A stretch of DNA of 64,000 nucleotides from G965214625 sp965214625 (GTDB lineage Bacteria; Pseudomonadota; Gammaproteobacteria; Arenicellales; Poriferihabitantaceae), in the NCBI GenBank assembly GCA_965214625.1, contig OZ243962.1:1984001-2048000 (forward strand). The letters are read 5' to 3'. How positions within the stretch are numbered: the stretch's first letter is position 1; each line of letters starts with the position of its first letter. A program made the position numbers and the translations under genes. The notes beneath the pieces are model-generated. The model was not told the origin of the DNA. It ran no database searches and was given only the letters and a program-made list of their open reading frames with translations. Shown here piece by piece: positions 44,482 through 53,182 of the stretch.

Positions 44482-46199
44482 AAGTTCGGGGCGGCATGCT
44501 GCTTGCAAGAGCACTCAAGGAGAAAGGCGTCAAGCAGGTGTTTACATTGAGTGGCGGGTTTTGCAATCCGGCCCTGGAAGGCTTTATGGATTGCGGGGTG
44601 CCGGTCGTCAACGCACCTCATGAACAGGTGGCAGGCCATCTGGCAGACGGCTATACCCGAATTACACGGCATCCGGTGGTGTGCCTGGTGGGGCCGGAAG
44701 GTTTTGCCAATGCGGTGCCGTCGATGATGGAGGCCTGGGGCGAGCGTTCGCCGGTTATTTTTGTAACCGGTTCAAGTACGCTGAAACGGCAGGGCAGCGG
44801 TGGATTCAAGGAAATAGACGATGTGGCCATTGCAGCACCGCTCACCAAGTACAGTGCGCAGATTACCGATGGCACCCGTATTCCCGAATTTGTCGATCGT
44901 GCCTTCAAGATTGCCCTGAATGGCTATCCGGGTCCTGTTCATCTGAGTGTGCCGGTTGATATCATGTTCAGTTCATTTGAAGAAAGTGCCGGTTGCGAGG
45001 AACGCCCGTTTGATCGGCAATACCGTCCCCCTTCCCGGGCATGGCCTTGTCCCGCAGCGTTTGATGAGGTTGCGGATTTGATCCGGCGGTCAAGCAGGCC
45101 CGTCCTGATCGGTGGGCATGGGGTCTGGTGGGGGAAGGCAGAGGACAAGCTCGAGCAAGTCGGCCGAACGTTGCAGATTCCCGTGTTCAATGTCCCCTAT
45201 CATCAGAAGCTGCTCGGGGAAGAGAGCGAAGCCTATATGGGGCTGGCCGACATCCATCAGTATCCGCCCTCGCGATTTGCGTTGCAGGAATCCGATCTGG
45301 TGCTGATGATCGGCGCGCGGCTGGACAATCAGATGAATTTCGGCAACCCGCCGTTGTTTCCCTCATCAACCGAGCTGGTTTGTATTAACGGGTCGCACGA
45401 AGAACTGGACATGAACCGGGCGGCAGACCGGCAATTGCTCTGTGACCCCGGTGCCTTTCTGGACTTGTTGCTGGCAAAAAGCGATTGCGGGAACGGGTAT
45501 CCCAAGCGGGACTGGTATGCCTTGAATCGACAAAAACGGGCACAGTGGGTCGCAAAGACGATCAGCGACATACCGTCGTTGGAGAAAACCGGCGGCAGGA
45601 TACATCCGTTGCAGCTTGCGCTGGATGTCCAGTCGGTATTGGGGGAGGAGGATTGGCTGGTCATTGATGGCGGCAACACCCACTTCTGGTCCGAGATTGC
45701 GGTCAACCTGGCCGGGTGGCAAGGGCAGAAACTGGGCAACATCCTGCATCCCGGGACATTCAGCATGCTTGGGGTGGGAGTGCCTTTTGCAATCGCCGCA
45801 AAGATGAACAATCCCGACCGGTCCGTTGTGCTGATCAGCGGTGACGGAGCGTTCTTGTCAGGTGGACTCAGCGTTGAGGCGGCGTTTCAGGAAAATCTTC
45901 CCATTACGGTGGTGATCGACAATAACGGTGGACTGGATTGTATCTCCCAGCAACAGGAGCGGCTGTTCAAAAACGGACAGCACTTTGCGACGGATTTTCG
46001 TGACATTCCGTTTCATGCCCTGTTCGAAGGCCTTGGCGGTCATGGTGAGTTGGTGGAAAAGCCCGAAGCCTTGATTCCGGCACTTGAACGGGCGATCAAC
46101 AGCGGTAAAACGGCCTGTGTCAACGTCAAGGTCAAGGGACATATCAGCCCGATTGTGCTGGCGACCACCAGCAAGCGGGACAAGGCGTCGATCGAATGA
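44478..46199 (+). CDS. ThDP-dependent acetolactate-synthase-like enzyme
   Basis: A 573-residue enzyme. N-terminal domain: FTLSGGFCNPALEG near 18, catalytic-type glutamate in NAPHEQVAGHLADGYTR (near 46), LVGPEGFANAVP near 70. Central FAD/ADP-like domain about 195-340. C-terminal ThDP signature SGDGAFLSGGL near 454 with VIDNNGG near 478. It is longer than simple decarboxylases and lacks clear acetolactate synthase specifics; carboligase, lyase or oxalyl-CoA-decarboxylase-like activities remain open. Co-translation with an FMN hydroxyacid dehydrogenase suggests that the substrate is the 2-oxo acid made by that enzyme. Confidence 0.85.
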   Translation: MKVRGGMLLARALKEKGVKQVFTLSGGFCNPALEGFMDCGVPVVNAPHEQVAGHLADGYTRITRHPVVCLVGPEGFANAVPSMMEAWGERSPVIFVTGSSTLKRQGSGGFKEIDDVAIAAPLTKYSAQITDGTRIPEFVDRAFKIALNGYPGPVHLSVPVDIMFSSFEESAGCEERPFDRQYRPPSRAWPCPAAFDEVADLIRRSSRPVLIGGHGVWWGKAEDKLEQVGRTLQIPVFNVPYHQKLLGEESEAYMGLADIHQYPPSRFALQESDLVLMIGARLDNQMNFGNPPLFPSSTELVCINGSHEELDMNRAADRQLLCDPGAFLDLLLAKSDCGNGYPKRDWYALNRQKRAQWVAKTISDIPSLEKTGGRIHPLQLALDVQSVLGEEDWLVIDGGNTHFWSEIAVNLAGWQGQKLGNILHPGTFSMLGVGVPFAIAAKMNNPDRSVVLISGDGAFLSGGLSVEAAFQENLPITVVIDNNGGLDCISQQQERLFKNGQHFATDFRDIPFHALFEGLGGHGELVEKPEALIPALERAINSGKTACVNVKVKGHISPIVLATTSKRDKASIE

Positions 46200-46325
46200 T
46201 GTCAGGCATTGACCGGTCAGGATGATTGCGTTGCCCAAAAGCGCCAAACAATCGCCTGGCAAGTCGTCACCGCCCGAGTCGCTTGTCAGGCAGCCCAAGC
46301 CGTATCCTGAGCGGAGATTTTAACG

Positions 46326-46673
46326 ATGACCATCCTGTCTTCCCATGTCCTTGATGCCACCACGGGTCGTTCTGCGAACGGTGTCCGGGTTCAGCTTTAT
46401 CGGTTGATTTCGGATACCCGGCGAGAAAGGGTATTTGACGTGACCAGTGATCACGAGGGACGTCTTGTCGAACAGTTCGAGGTTGACGGTCAACAGGTGT
46501 TTGAGCTGGTTTTTTACAGCGCCGCTTATTTCCAGGGCCAATCCGGTCACAAGGACGAGACGCCGTACATGAGTACGGTGGTGATACGACTGACGATGCA
46601 GGACCGACCGGAGCGATACCACATCCCGCTGGTGCTGTCTTCACACGCCTATACGGTCTGGTGGTCGCAGTAA
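46326..46673 (+). CDS. 5-Hydroxyisourate hydrolase (transthyretin-like)
   Basis: A 115-residue protein. Expected active-site elements: H7 in LSSHVLDATTG, R46 in HEGR and H99 in YHIPL. The start and the core are typical of HIU hydrolases, which open 5-hydroxyisourate in urate breakdown. The C-terminus normally ends YRGS; here it ends VWWSQ, keeping a serine but not the tyrosine-arginine. Length is family-typical. GCGGAG about ten bases upstream supports the ATG. Its job would complete the ureide operon at the left end, yet the gene sits 44 kb away next to a DmdA-like gene. Confidence 0.85.
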   Translation: MTILSSHVLDATTGRSANGVRVQLYRLISDTRRERVFDVTSDHEGRLVEQFEVDGQQVFELVFYSAAYFQGQSGHKDETPYMSTVVIRLTMQDRPERYHIPLVLSSHAYTVWWSQ

Positions 46674-46678
46674 TTTCC

Positions 46679-46684
46679 AGGTGA
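46679..46684 (+). promoter_or_regulatory. Shine-Dalgarno site deciding the DmdA-like start
   Basis: AGGTGA lies five bases before the ATG at 46690. In-frame GTG codons at 46681 and 46687 fall within or right behind it and are less likely starts. Confidence 0.6.
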
Positions 46685-46689
46685 CGGTG

Positions 46690-47802
46690 ATGGCCACCCC
46701 CCAGCTTGCCGCTTCCCGGCGAATCCGTGTCACTCCCTACACCCCCTGTGTCGAGGCGCTTGGCGTGTCAGGGTATTCTGTTGTCAACCACACCATTTTG
46801 CCGAAAGGGTTCGGACGCAGTGTCGAAGAAGACTACTGGCATCTAAAGGAACATGTCCAGATATGGGATGTCGGCTGTCAACGACAGGTGGAGTTGAAGG
46901 GACCGGATGCGGCCTATCTGGCCCAGCTGATGACTCCTCGGGATTTAAGAAAGGCCCGGGTTGGCCAGTGCCTGTATGCTCCGCTCATTGATGAAAAGGG
47001 AGGGATGTTGAACGATCCGATTATTCTGAAACGGGCGGCTGACCGGTTCTGGTTTTCGATTGCGGATGCCGATATCCTGCTTTGGGCAAAGGGCCTGGCG
47101 GTCGGAATGAATCTTGATGTGTCCATTGAAGAACCCGATGTGTCGCCGCTGGCCATACAGGGACCGAAATCCGAAGCGGTCATGGAAGCGGTTTTCGGTG
47201 GCGGGATCAGAGATATCCGTTTCTTTCGGTTTGCCGAATTGCCTTTCGACAACCATCCGCTGATCATTGCCCGGTCCGGTTACAGCCGCCAGGGTGGATT
47301 TGAAATTTATCTCGACGACAGTACGTTGGGCGAGCGGTTGTGGAATGCATTATGGGAAGCCGGTCAACCTTTCGACATCGCACCGGGCAGCCCGAATCTG
47401 ATTGAGCGGATCGAGGGTGGGCTGATCTCCTGCGGCAATGAATTTACCCGGGCCAACAATCCACTGGAATGCGGATTCGAGAAATACTGTGCTCTGGATG
47501 GTTCGGTCCACTATATCGGTTTGGCCGCCCTGCAGGCGATTCACCGACAGGGCCCGCAAAATACCCTTTTCGGCCTCATTTTCGATGGGCCGCCCTGTCC
47601 GCCGTGTCGCTGGCCGTGGCCGGTCTCGATAGGCCGTCAACAAGTCGGTCAGGTTACCTCGGCCATCTGGTCGCCCCGATTTCAGGCGAATGTTGCCTTG
47701 GGCATGATCAATACAGTGGCCTGGCGAGTGAACCGGGCAGTGACCGTGACGGACGAGCAAAAATGCCCCAGGCAGGGCAGGATAACCGGTCTGCCGATGT
47801 AG
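46690..47802 (+). CDS. DmdA-like tetrahydrofolate-dependent methyltransferase (GcvT family)
   Basis: A 370-residue member of the aminomethyltransferase family that closely resembles DMSP demethylase DmdA. Shared segments seen: RRIRVTPYTPCVEALGV near the start, HLKEHVQIWDV near 55, GPDAAYLAQLMTPRDL near 73, GGMLNDPI near 105, EPDVSPLAIQGP near 148, ARSGYSRQGGFEIYL near 192 and NPLECGFEKYC near 258. DmdA transfers a methyl group from DMSP to tetrahydrofolate. It lies 16 bases after HIU hydrolase and 215 bases before carnitine dehydrogenase; a betaine or other onium substrate cannot be ruled out. Confidence 0.78.
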   Translation: MATPQLAASRRIRVTPYTPCVEALGVSGYSVVNHTILPKGFGRSVEEDYWHLKEHVQIWDVGCQRQVELKGPDAAYLAQLMTPRDLRKARVGQCLYAPLIDEKGGMLNDPIILKRAADRFWFSIADADILLWAKGLAVGMNLDVSIEEPDVSPLAIQGPKSEAVMEAVFGGGIRDIRFFRFAELPFDNHPLIIARSGYSRQGGFEIYLDDSTLGERLWNALWEAGQPFDIAPGSPNLIERIEGGLISCGNEFTRANNPLECGFEKYCALDGSVHYIGLAALQAIHRQGPQNTLFGLIFDGPPCPPCRWPWPVSIGRQQVGQVTSAIWSPRFQANVALGMINTVAWRVNRAVTVTDEQKCPRQGRITGLPM

Positions 47803-48017
47803 CGAATCGAAACGGCTTCAGGGACCGACTGCGGTCACGGTCTTTATCGGCGGGACCACCTGTCAGCAGGCGGGACCGGGGTTGCGACGGCAATGCAGGG
47901 AATCCTGTCGGTGCTTGATTGGTTCCATGTTATCCCATAGTATGCAGCCGAGCGGAGTCGAGAGATGACCCGGATGGACGATCATTGGGTGCAAAGAGAA
48001 GGCATTGAGAGGCGGTG

Positions 48018-49037
48018 ATGACTGAAATAAAGACGGCCGGTATTGCAGGGGCCGGCGTAATCGGCGCAGGTTGGGCGGCGCGTTTTCTGGCGCAGGGTAT
48101 CAACGTGGTTGTCTATGATCCGGTGCCTGAGGCAGAACAACCGCTTGAGGCCAAGATTGAAACGGCCTGGCCTTCGATCAGGCAATTGTATGGTGCAAAG
48201 AGCCGTTGCCGAGGCGAGTTGCGATTTACAACGAAGCTGGAACAGATGGTCTGCGCTGCAGACTGGATACAAGAAGCGGCACCGGAGCGCGAGGACCTGA
48301 AGATTGCCCTGTTCAGGCAGATGGACGCACTGTCGAGCGCGGAGGTTGTGATGGCGTCCTCGTCGTCAGGATTCTTGCCGTCACGGTTACAGTCGGGCTG
48401 TGCGCATCCCGAACGGGTGCTTATTGGCCACCCATTCAATCCGGTGTATCTGTTGCCGCTGGTCGAGATAGTGCCCGGTGATCAGACCAGTACCGAAACC
48501 ATGGATCGTGCGACGCAGTTTTACCAAAGCATCCACATGAAGGTGTTGCGCCTGAAAAAAGAGATTGACGGGTACATCTGTGATCGATTGCAAGAAGCAC
48601 TCTGGCGCGAAGCGCTGCATATCATGAACAAGGATATTGTCACGCCCGAAGAGATCGATGACTCGATTGTGTATTCGGCCGGCCTGAGATGGGCCTTCAT
48701 GGGGCCATTTCTGACTTATCATCTGGCGGGAGGGGAAGGAGGGATGCGACACTTTCTGGCGCAGTTCGATCCGGCCCTCGATTTGCCCTGGACCGATCTG
48801 CCGTTTCCCAAGTGGAGCAAGCAACTCGAAGACCGGATCGTCAATGGTTGTGAACAAAGCTACGGCGACACCACCGTAAGCGAGTGGGAGACCAAGCGCA
48901 ATGCGGTGTTGGTGGACCTGATCAAGGTGCTTGAGAAACACCACATCGGCGTCGGAGGTGCTGCCCAACAGGATGTCCCGCGTTCGCCGAAACAGGTGAC
49001 CACTGACCCATTGAAAGTCGATACCAACATGAGATAA
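48018..49037 (+). CDS. lcdH: L-carnitine 3-dehydrogenase
   Basis: A 339-residue NAD-dependent dehydrogenase of the 3-hydroxyacyl-CoA dehydrogenase fold. Rossmann motif AGAGVIGAGWAARFL at about residues 9-23; WIQEAAPERE near 93; ASSSSGFLPS near 118; the catalytic-type histidine in IGHPFNPVYLLPLVEIV near 140, which is a LcdH-type hallmark; ADRLQEALWREALH-like segment (here CDRLQEALWREALH) near 188; AGLRWAFMGPFLTYHLAGG near 217. It oxidises L-carnitine to 3-dehydrocarnitine, the substrate of the BKACE enzyme at 55448. The ATG at 48018 follows GAGAGGCGG. No thioesterase domain is fused to it. Confidence 0.9.
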   Translation: MTEIKTAGIAGAGVIGAGWAARFLAQGINVVVYDPVPEAEQPLEAKIETAWPSIRQLYGAKSRCRGELRFTTKLEQMVCAADWIQEAAPEREDLKIALFRQMDALSSAEVVMASSSSGFLPSRLQSGCAHPERVLIGHPFNPVYLLPLVEIVPGDQTSTETMDRATQFYQSIHMKVLRLKKEIDGYICDRLQEALWREALHIMNKDIVTPEEIDDSIVYSAGLRWAFMGPFLTYHLAGGEGGMRHFLAQFDPALDLPWTDLPFPKWSKQLEDRIVNGCEQSYGDTTVSEWETKRNAVLVDLIKVLEKHHIGVGGAAQQDVPRSPKQVTTDPLKVDTNMR

Positions 49038-49043
49038 AGAACG

Positions 49044-50207
49044 ATGGATTTTACGCTCACAGAAGAACATAACATGATCATGGCAACCACGAGGGCTTTT
49101 GTGGAGAAGGAACTGAAGCCGCATGAGGATGCCATCGAGCGCAGTGGAATCATACCGCCCGAGATTGTGCCCGAATTACGACAAAAGGCCATTGAGGCAG
49201 GCTTGTACGCCGCGAATATGCCTGAAGAGGTCGGCGGGGTCGGACTGGACACGGTGTCCTGGGTCTGTTTTGAGAAGGAGTTGTCCAAAACCAACTACGG
49301 CCTGCACTGGACGGTCGTTTGTCGGCCTTCCAATGCGTTGCTCGCCTGCCAGGGTGAACAGCGTGACAAGTATCTCTTTCCCTGTCTTCGCGGTGAAAAA
49401 TCCGACTGCCTGGCGATGACGGAACCGGGGGCCGGCTCGGATTTGAGGGGGATGCAGGCAACCGCTCGCCAGCAGGGGGGCGACTGGATCTTGAACGGTA
49501 CGAAACACTTCATTTCCTATGCGGACTGGGCCGACTTCGCGATTTGCTTCATGGCCTCTGGCGAGGAGCAGACACCGAGAGGCAGGAAAAAGCGGATCAC
49601 GGCCTTTTTTGTCGACAAGGGCCATCCCGGATTTACCCTCCGCGACGGATATAAAAATGTCGCTCATCGCGGATTCAACAACTGTATTTTGGAATTTGAT
49701 GACTGTCGGGTTCCCAAAGAAGCCGTGCTGGGTGAAGTGCACAAGGGGTTTGACCTTGCCAACAACTGGCTCGGTGCCACCCGCCTTCAAATTGCAGCGG
49801 GTTGTGTCGGGCGAGCCGAAGTGGCGATGGATCATGCCTTGAACTGGTCCGTTGAGCGCAAACAGTTTGGCCAGCAGATCGGCAAGTTTCAGGGGGTTTC
49901 GTTCAAGTTGGCGGATATGGCGATGCAGATGCGCGCTTCCTGGTTATTGACCCTGGAGACGGCCTGGAAGTGTGATCAGGGAACGGTTACCGATATGGAT
50001 ATGGCGATGGCAAAATTGCATGCGACCGAAATGTTGCAGATGGTCTCTGACGAGGCGATCCAGATTCATGGCGGCATGGGATTGATGGATGAACTGCCCC
50101 TGGAGAGAATCTGGCGTGATGCACGGCTGGAACGGATCTGGGAGGGTACCAGCGAAATCCAAAGACACATCATATCCCGCTCCCTGCTCCGTCCACTGGG
50201 TGGGTGA
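49044..50207 (+). CDS. Acyl-CoA dehydrogenase family protein
   Basis: A 387-residue FAD-dependent dehydrogenase. Family landmarks: MTEPGAGSDL near 130, GTKHFISYADWAD near 152, RLQIAAGCVGRA near 250, ERKQFGQQIGKFQ near 273, QIHGGMGLMDE near 337 and the region of the catalytic glutamate, RIWEGTSEIQR near 364. It starts six bases after lcdH, so both are probably in one operon. A carnitine-linked acyl-CoA, such as crotonobetainyl- or gamma-butyrobetainyl-CoA, is a natural guess for its substrate but is only inferred from position. Confidence 0.88.
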   Translation: MDFTLTEEHNMIMATTRAFVEKELKPHEDAIERSGIIPPEIVPELRQKAIEAGLYAANMPEEVGGVGLDTVSWVCFEKELSKTNYGLHWTVVCRPSNALLACQGEQRDKYLFPCLRGEKSDCLAMTEPGAGSDLRGMQATARQQGGDWILNGTKHFISYADWADFAICFMASGEEQTPRGRKKRITAFFVDKGHPGFTLRDGYKNVAHRGFNNCILEFDDCRVPKEAVLGEVHKGFDLANNWLGATRLQIAAGCVGRAEVAMDHALNWSVERKQFGQQIGKFQGVSFKLADMAMQMRASWLLTLETAWKCDQGTVTDMDMAMAKLHATEMLQMVSDEAIQIHGGMGLMDELPLERIWRDARLERIWEGTSEIQRHIISRSLLRPLGG

Positions 50208-50349
50208 CCGTCGGGCCGCGACCGCTTGACGACAAGTGTTGTAACGCCATTGTATCGTGTTCCTCCAACGTGTCCTTGTCCACCGTCCGATGGGTGGCGG
50301 GGATTGTGTCATGATTCCCCAAAGCCCTTCATTCCAACGATGATCCAGG

Positions 50350-51966
50350 ATGACGGCTAGCATGGTTGGCAACGTCCCGGCCAGATTGCACGCGCGGGAC
50401 CCGACACTGACCGATGGGGAGAATGTCCCCCTCCGGATGGATGTGCTGTATGGCATCAGGCACAACGACTGGGTCGCATCCATTGAAGCGATTCGACGTC
50501 GTCACGGAGCGGATATTTACCTGCTGCCGGTTTCGGGCGGTTCGGCAGGCGGCGGCATATTTCGACAGGCTGCGCCGGATGAGGGAACTGTGGTGGGATT
50601 GAAGATCGACCCGACGACCGCGCCACGGATTCGATTTGCACAAGCGGTCGATATTACCTTGTTGGCACTTGACGAGATTGTTATCGATCGCCGTGATGCA
50701 CGGGTTTATGCCGGGGCGGCGATTACCCTGGATCAGTTGAACAGCGTGCTGAAGGAAAGTGTGGGAGAGTCGGTCCGGGTATTGGGCGCGGACCTGACCA
50801 GCTATACATATGCCCAGGTGGGCGCGACATTCATGACCGGCGGGATGGGGCCACAACGTCGGTATTTCAGTGACAGTGTGACTGAAATTGCCCTCTATGA
50901 CGGAGAAAAAGTGATCAGGGTAACCGGGCAGGACGTGCACAATTATGCGGCCTGTTACGGTTGGTGCGGCATTGTTTCAGCCGTGCGATGTGCCTATGTG
51001 ACCCTGCCTTCATTCGAATATGCGTTTGCCCTCCCGGTCGGTAACACGCCGGAGAGTCTTGCCCGCCTGCTCGCCCATTTCGCTCCCCATGCCTATTTCG
51101 AGGCGGACCAGTACAAGAACTCCACGTCGTCCCGCAAGACCAGCCTGATTCTTGGACTTGAGCACATTACGGTCCGGTCCATGGAACCGCTGTTTGCCCA
51201 AGGTGTCGAGAACAAGGTAGTCCGCCGAGCCCGAATGCTTGCTGAACATTGCCATGCCGCCGGTGTCGACGGGCTCGTTTTTGTCAATGGGCAGAGCGAC
51301 CTTTCAGTGGACAGGTTCCTGCTTGAACTGGTCGATGACATCAAGGCCGAGCGACCGACCATCGCCGGCATGGATCTGGAGCATGCCGACGTCTTTTCTG
51401 ATCCGGAGGCAATGCGGGCAGTGAGAGAGGCGATTCCGTTTGCAGCCAGAACCCGGGTGCCTCAGGGCCGGTTTGTATACAAGAGTCATACGGATGCGAA
51501 TGTTCGCCTGAATCCTGACGGTATCGAAACGGCGATGCGCCGGTTGTGGCATGCAAATGAACAGTATGTCGCGTCAGTTGAAACCTATTTTGCATCGACG
51601 CCCGATCTTGAGGGGGAGGTGCTGGTCTATGGGCATGTGAATCCATTTGGGGTCGACCCGCACAACCGCATTACGATGGCTACCAACCGTGAAACGGTCT
51701 ACCATGCCGCTTGTGCCCATGTGCAGGCTCAACGGGCCCGATTCCTGCTCAGGCTTCAGCAAGTGTGCGTGCAAACCGATTCCACCTTTATCGGCGGTGA
51801 AAAGGGAGCCGGATCAGAAGCTGAAATGCTGATGATCTTCAAAGAAGCCGGACCGGATTGTGTTCCGGCGGAACTGGCAGACAAGTTCGACCGGCAACGC
51901 GAGATTATCCGCCATGCCCCGAGGCTGTTCAACTGGAGAGCATTGTCGCCTTACGTGGAACCGTGA
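50350..51966 (+). CDS. FAD-binding (PCMH-type) oxidoreductase
   Basis: A 538-residue flavoprotein. The PCMH-type FAD-binding domain spans about residues 40-220, with YLLPVSGGSAGGG near 57 and YAGAAITLDQLNSVL near 117 followed by GADLTSYTYAQVGATFMTGG near 144 and YGWCGIVSAV near 200. The C-terminal part (about 380-520) holds a HVNPFGVDPHNR stretch with histidines, as in glycolate/D-lactate/4-phosphoerythronate type dehydrogenases that oxidise hydroxy acids. I cannot assign the substrate. It overlaps the end of the convergent GCS2 gene by 16 bases and is 143 bases from the acyl-CoA dehydrogenase. Confidence 0.78.
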   Translation: MTASMVGNVPARLHARDPTLTDGENVPLRMDVLYGIRHNDWVASIEAIRRRHGADIYLLPVSGGSAGGGIFRQAAPDEGTVVGLKIDPTTAPRIRFAQAVDITLLALDEIVIDRRDARVYAGAAITLDQLNSVLKESVGESVRVLGADLTSYTYAQVGATFMTGGMGPQRRYFSDSVTEIALYDGEKVIRVTGQDVHNYAACYGWCGIVSAVRCAYVTLPSFEYAFALPVGNTPESLARLLAHFAPHAYFEADQYKNSTSSRKTSLILGLEHITVRSMEPLFAQGVENKVVRRARMLAEHCHAAGVDGLVFVNGQSDLSVDRFLLELVDDIKAERPTIAGMDLEHADVFSDPEAMRAVREAIPFAARTRVPQGRFVYKSHTDANVRLNPDGIETAMRRLWHANEQYVASVETYFASTPDLEGEVLVYGHVNPFGVDPHNRITMATNRETVYHAACAHVQAQRARFLLRLQQVCVQTDSTFIGGEKGAGSEAEMLMIFKEAGPDCVPAELADKFDRQREIIRHAPRLFNWRALSPYVEP

Positions 51967-53102
51967 TCCACCTGAAATCGTAACGTTTCCTCGCGTAACC
52001 AATGAATGACCTTTTGCATCGCGATGTGCTCATCGTGTCCCTGGTCAATGGATTCGGCATAGATTTTCAACTGTCGGTGTGCGCTGGTCCCTCTTTGAAG
52101 AATCGTTTTCGCATGTGCCACTTCCTCGACACATTCGAGCACTTCGGCATCCTGTGCGATAAAATCGAGAATCTCGTCCAGCAGGGTCGCATACGCCATG
52201 ATTTCACCCCGACCGAAATCAATCAAGCCGTTGTCAATGCCATAGCGGTGGGCGCGCCAGCGGTTTTCGTCAATCAGCCAGTTGGAGTACTGACGCCATC
52301 GCTGATTGGAAGATCGCAGGCGATACAGCATGCGCAGCCAGCACTGAAACAGGGCAGCGACACAGACCGCGTCCTCCAGGGTCGTGCAAAGATCCGAAAT
52401 CCGCATCTCCAGCGTGGGATATCGCGCACTGGGCCGCAAATCCCACCACACCTTGGTCGCATCCTCAATCACGCCGGCATTGACCAGAATATTGACATGT
52501 CGGTCGAAATCCGAATAGGTGTCAAATGGTTGGGGCAATCCGGTCCGTGGCATTTCGTCCCACACCGAGAGCCGATAGGATTTCAACCCCGTATCCTGTC
52601 CATTCCAGAAAGGAGAGGAGGTGCTCAAGGCGAGTAGATGAGGCAGGATATAGCTTGCCTGATTCATCAGATCGATGCGCAAGTCATCGTCTTCTACACC
52701 GACATGGACGTGCATCCCGCTGATCAATAATCGTCTGACCACCGCCTGCAGATCATTTGCCAACGCCGTATAGCGGGACTTTTTGGTGATATGCTGGTCA
52801 CTTGCACGGGCAAATGGATGGGTCGAGGCCGCAATGATGGCCATGTCATACTGGCTGACCACTTCCGCAACCGTGACGCGCAGTGCCTGCAGTGACTGCG
52901 CGGCCTGCTTGATCGAATGACACACCGGTGTGCCGACCTCCACTTGTGACTGAAGAAATTCCGGGGAAACGGTGTCACCCAGTCGTTTTTTCAGTGCCGG
53001 CATCAAGGACGAGGGGACCTTGCGGACCAGATCACCGCTCTCGGGGTTGATGAGCATGTATTCTTCTTCAATACCGATGGTAAAAGAGGGCGAATGATTC
53101 AT
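51951..53102 (-). CDS. Carboxylate-amine ligase, GCS2 (YbdK) family
   Basis: A 383-residue ATP-grasp-like ligase related to plant-type glutamate-cysteine ligases. Seen: TIGIEEEYMLINP near residue 8, SQVEVGTPVC near 53, HPFARASDQ near 97, HVHVGVEDDDLR near 131, GLPQPFDTYSDF near 188 and WWDLRPSARYPTLEMRISD near 218. GGAGA lies about 11 bases before the ATG at 53102; an earlier in-frame codon at 53123 is less likely. Members ligate glutamate to amines or cysteine; weak gamma-glutamylcysteine synthesis is reported for some. It is antisense to neighbouring genes and not part of either operon. Confidence 0.87.
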   Translation of the reverse strand: MNHSPSFTIGIEEEYMLINPESGDLVRKVPSSLMPALKKRLGDTVSPEFLQSQVEVGTPVCHSIKQAAQSLQALRVTVAEVVSQYDMAIIAASTHPFARASDQHITKKSRYTALANDLQAVVRRLLISGMHVHVGVEDDDLRIDLMNQASYILPHLLALSTSSPFWNGQDTGLKSYRLSVWDEMPRTGLPQPFDTYSDFDRHVNILVNAGVIEDATKVWWDLRPSARYPTLEMRISDLCTTLEDAVCVAALFQCWLRMLYRLRSSNQRWRQYSNWLIDENRWRAHRYGIDNGLIDFGRGEIMAYATLLDEILDFIAQDAEVLECVEEVAHAKTILQRGTSAHRQLKIYAESIDQGHDEHIAMQKVIHWLREETLRFQVDHGST

Positions 53103-53182
53103 GAATTTACGGTCTCCGGACACTGCTTGTGGCTGACTGGTTCAACGATGGCGACAGGACGATCCTTGACAGGTGTCACCGA

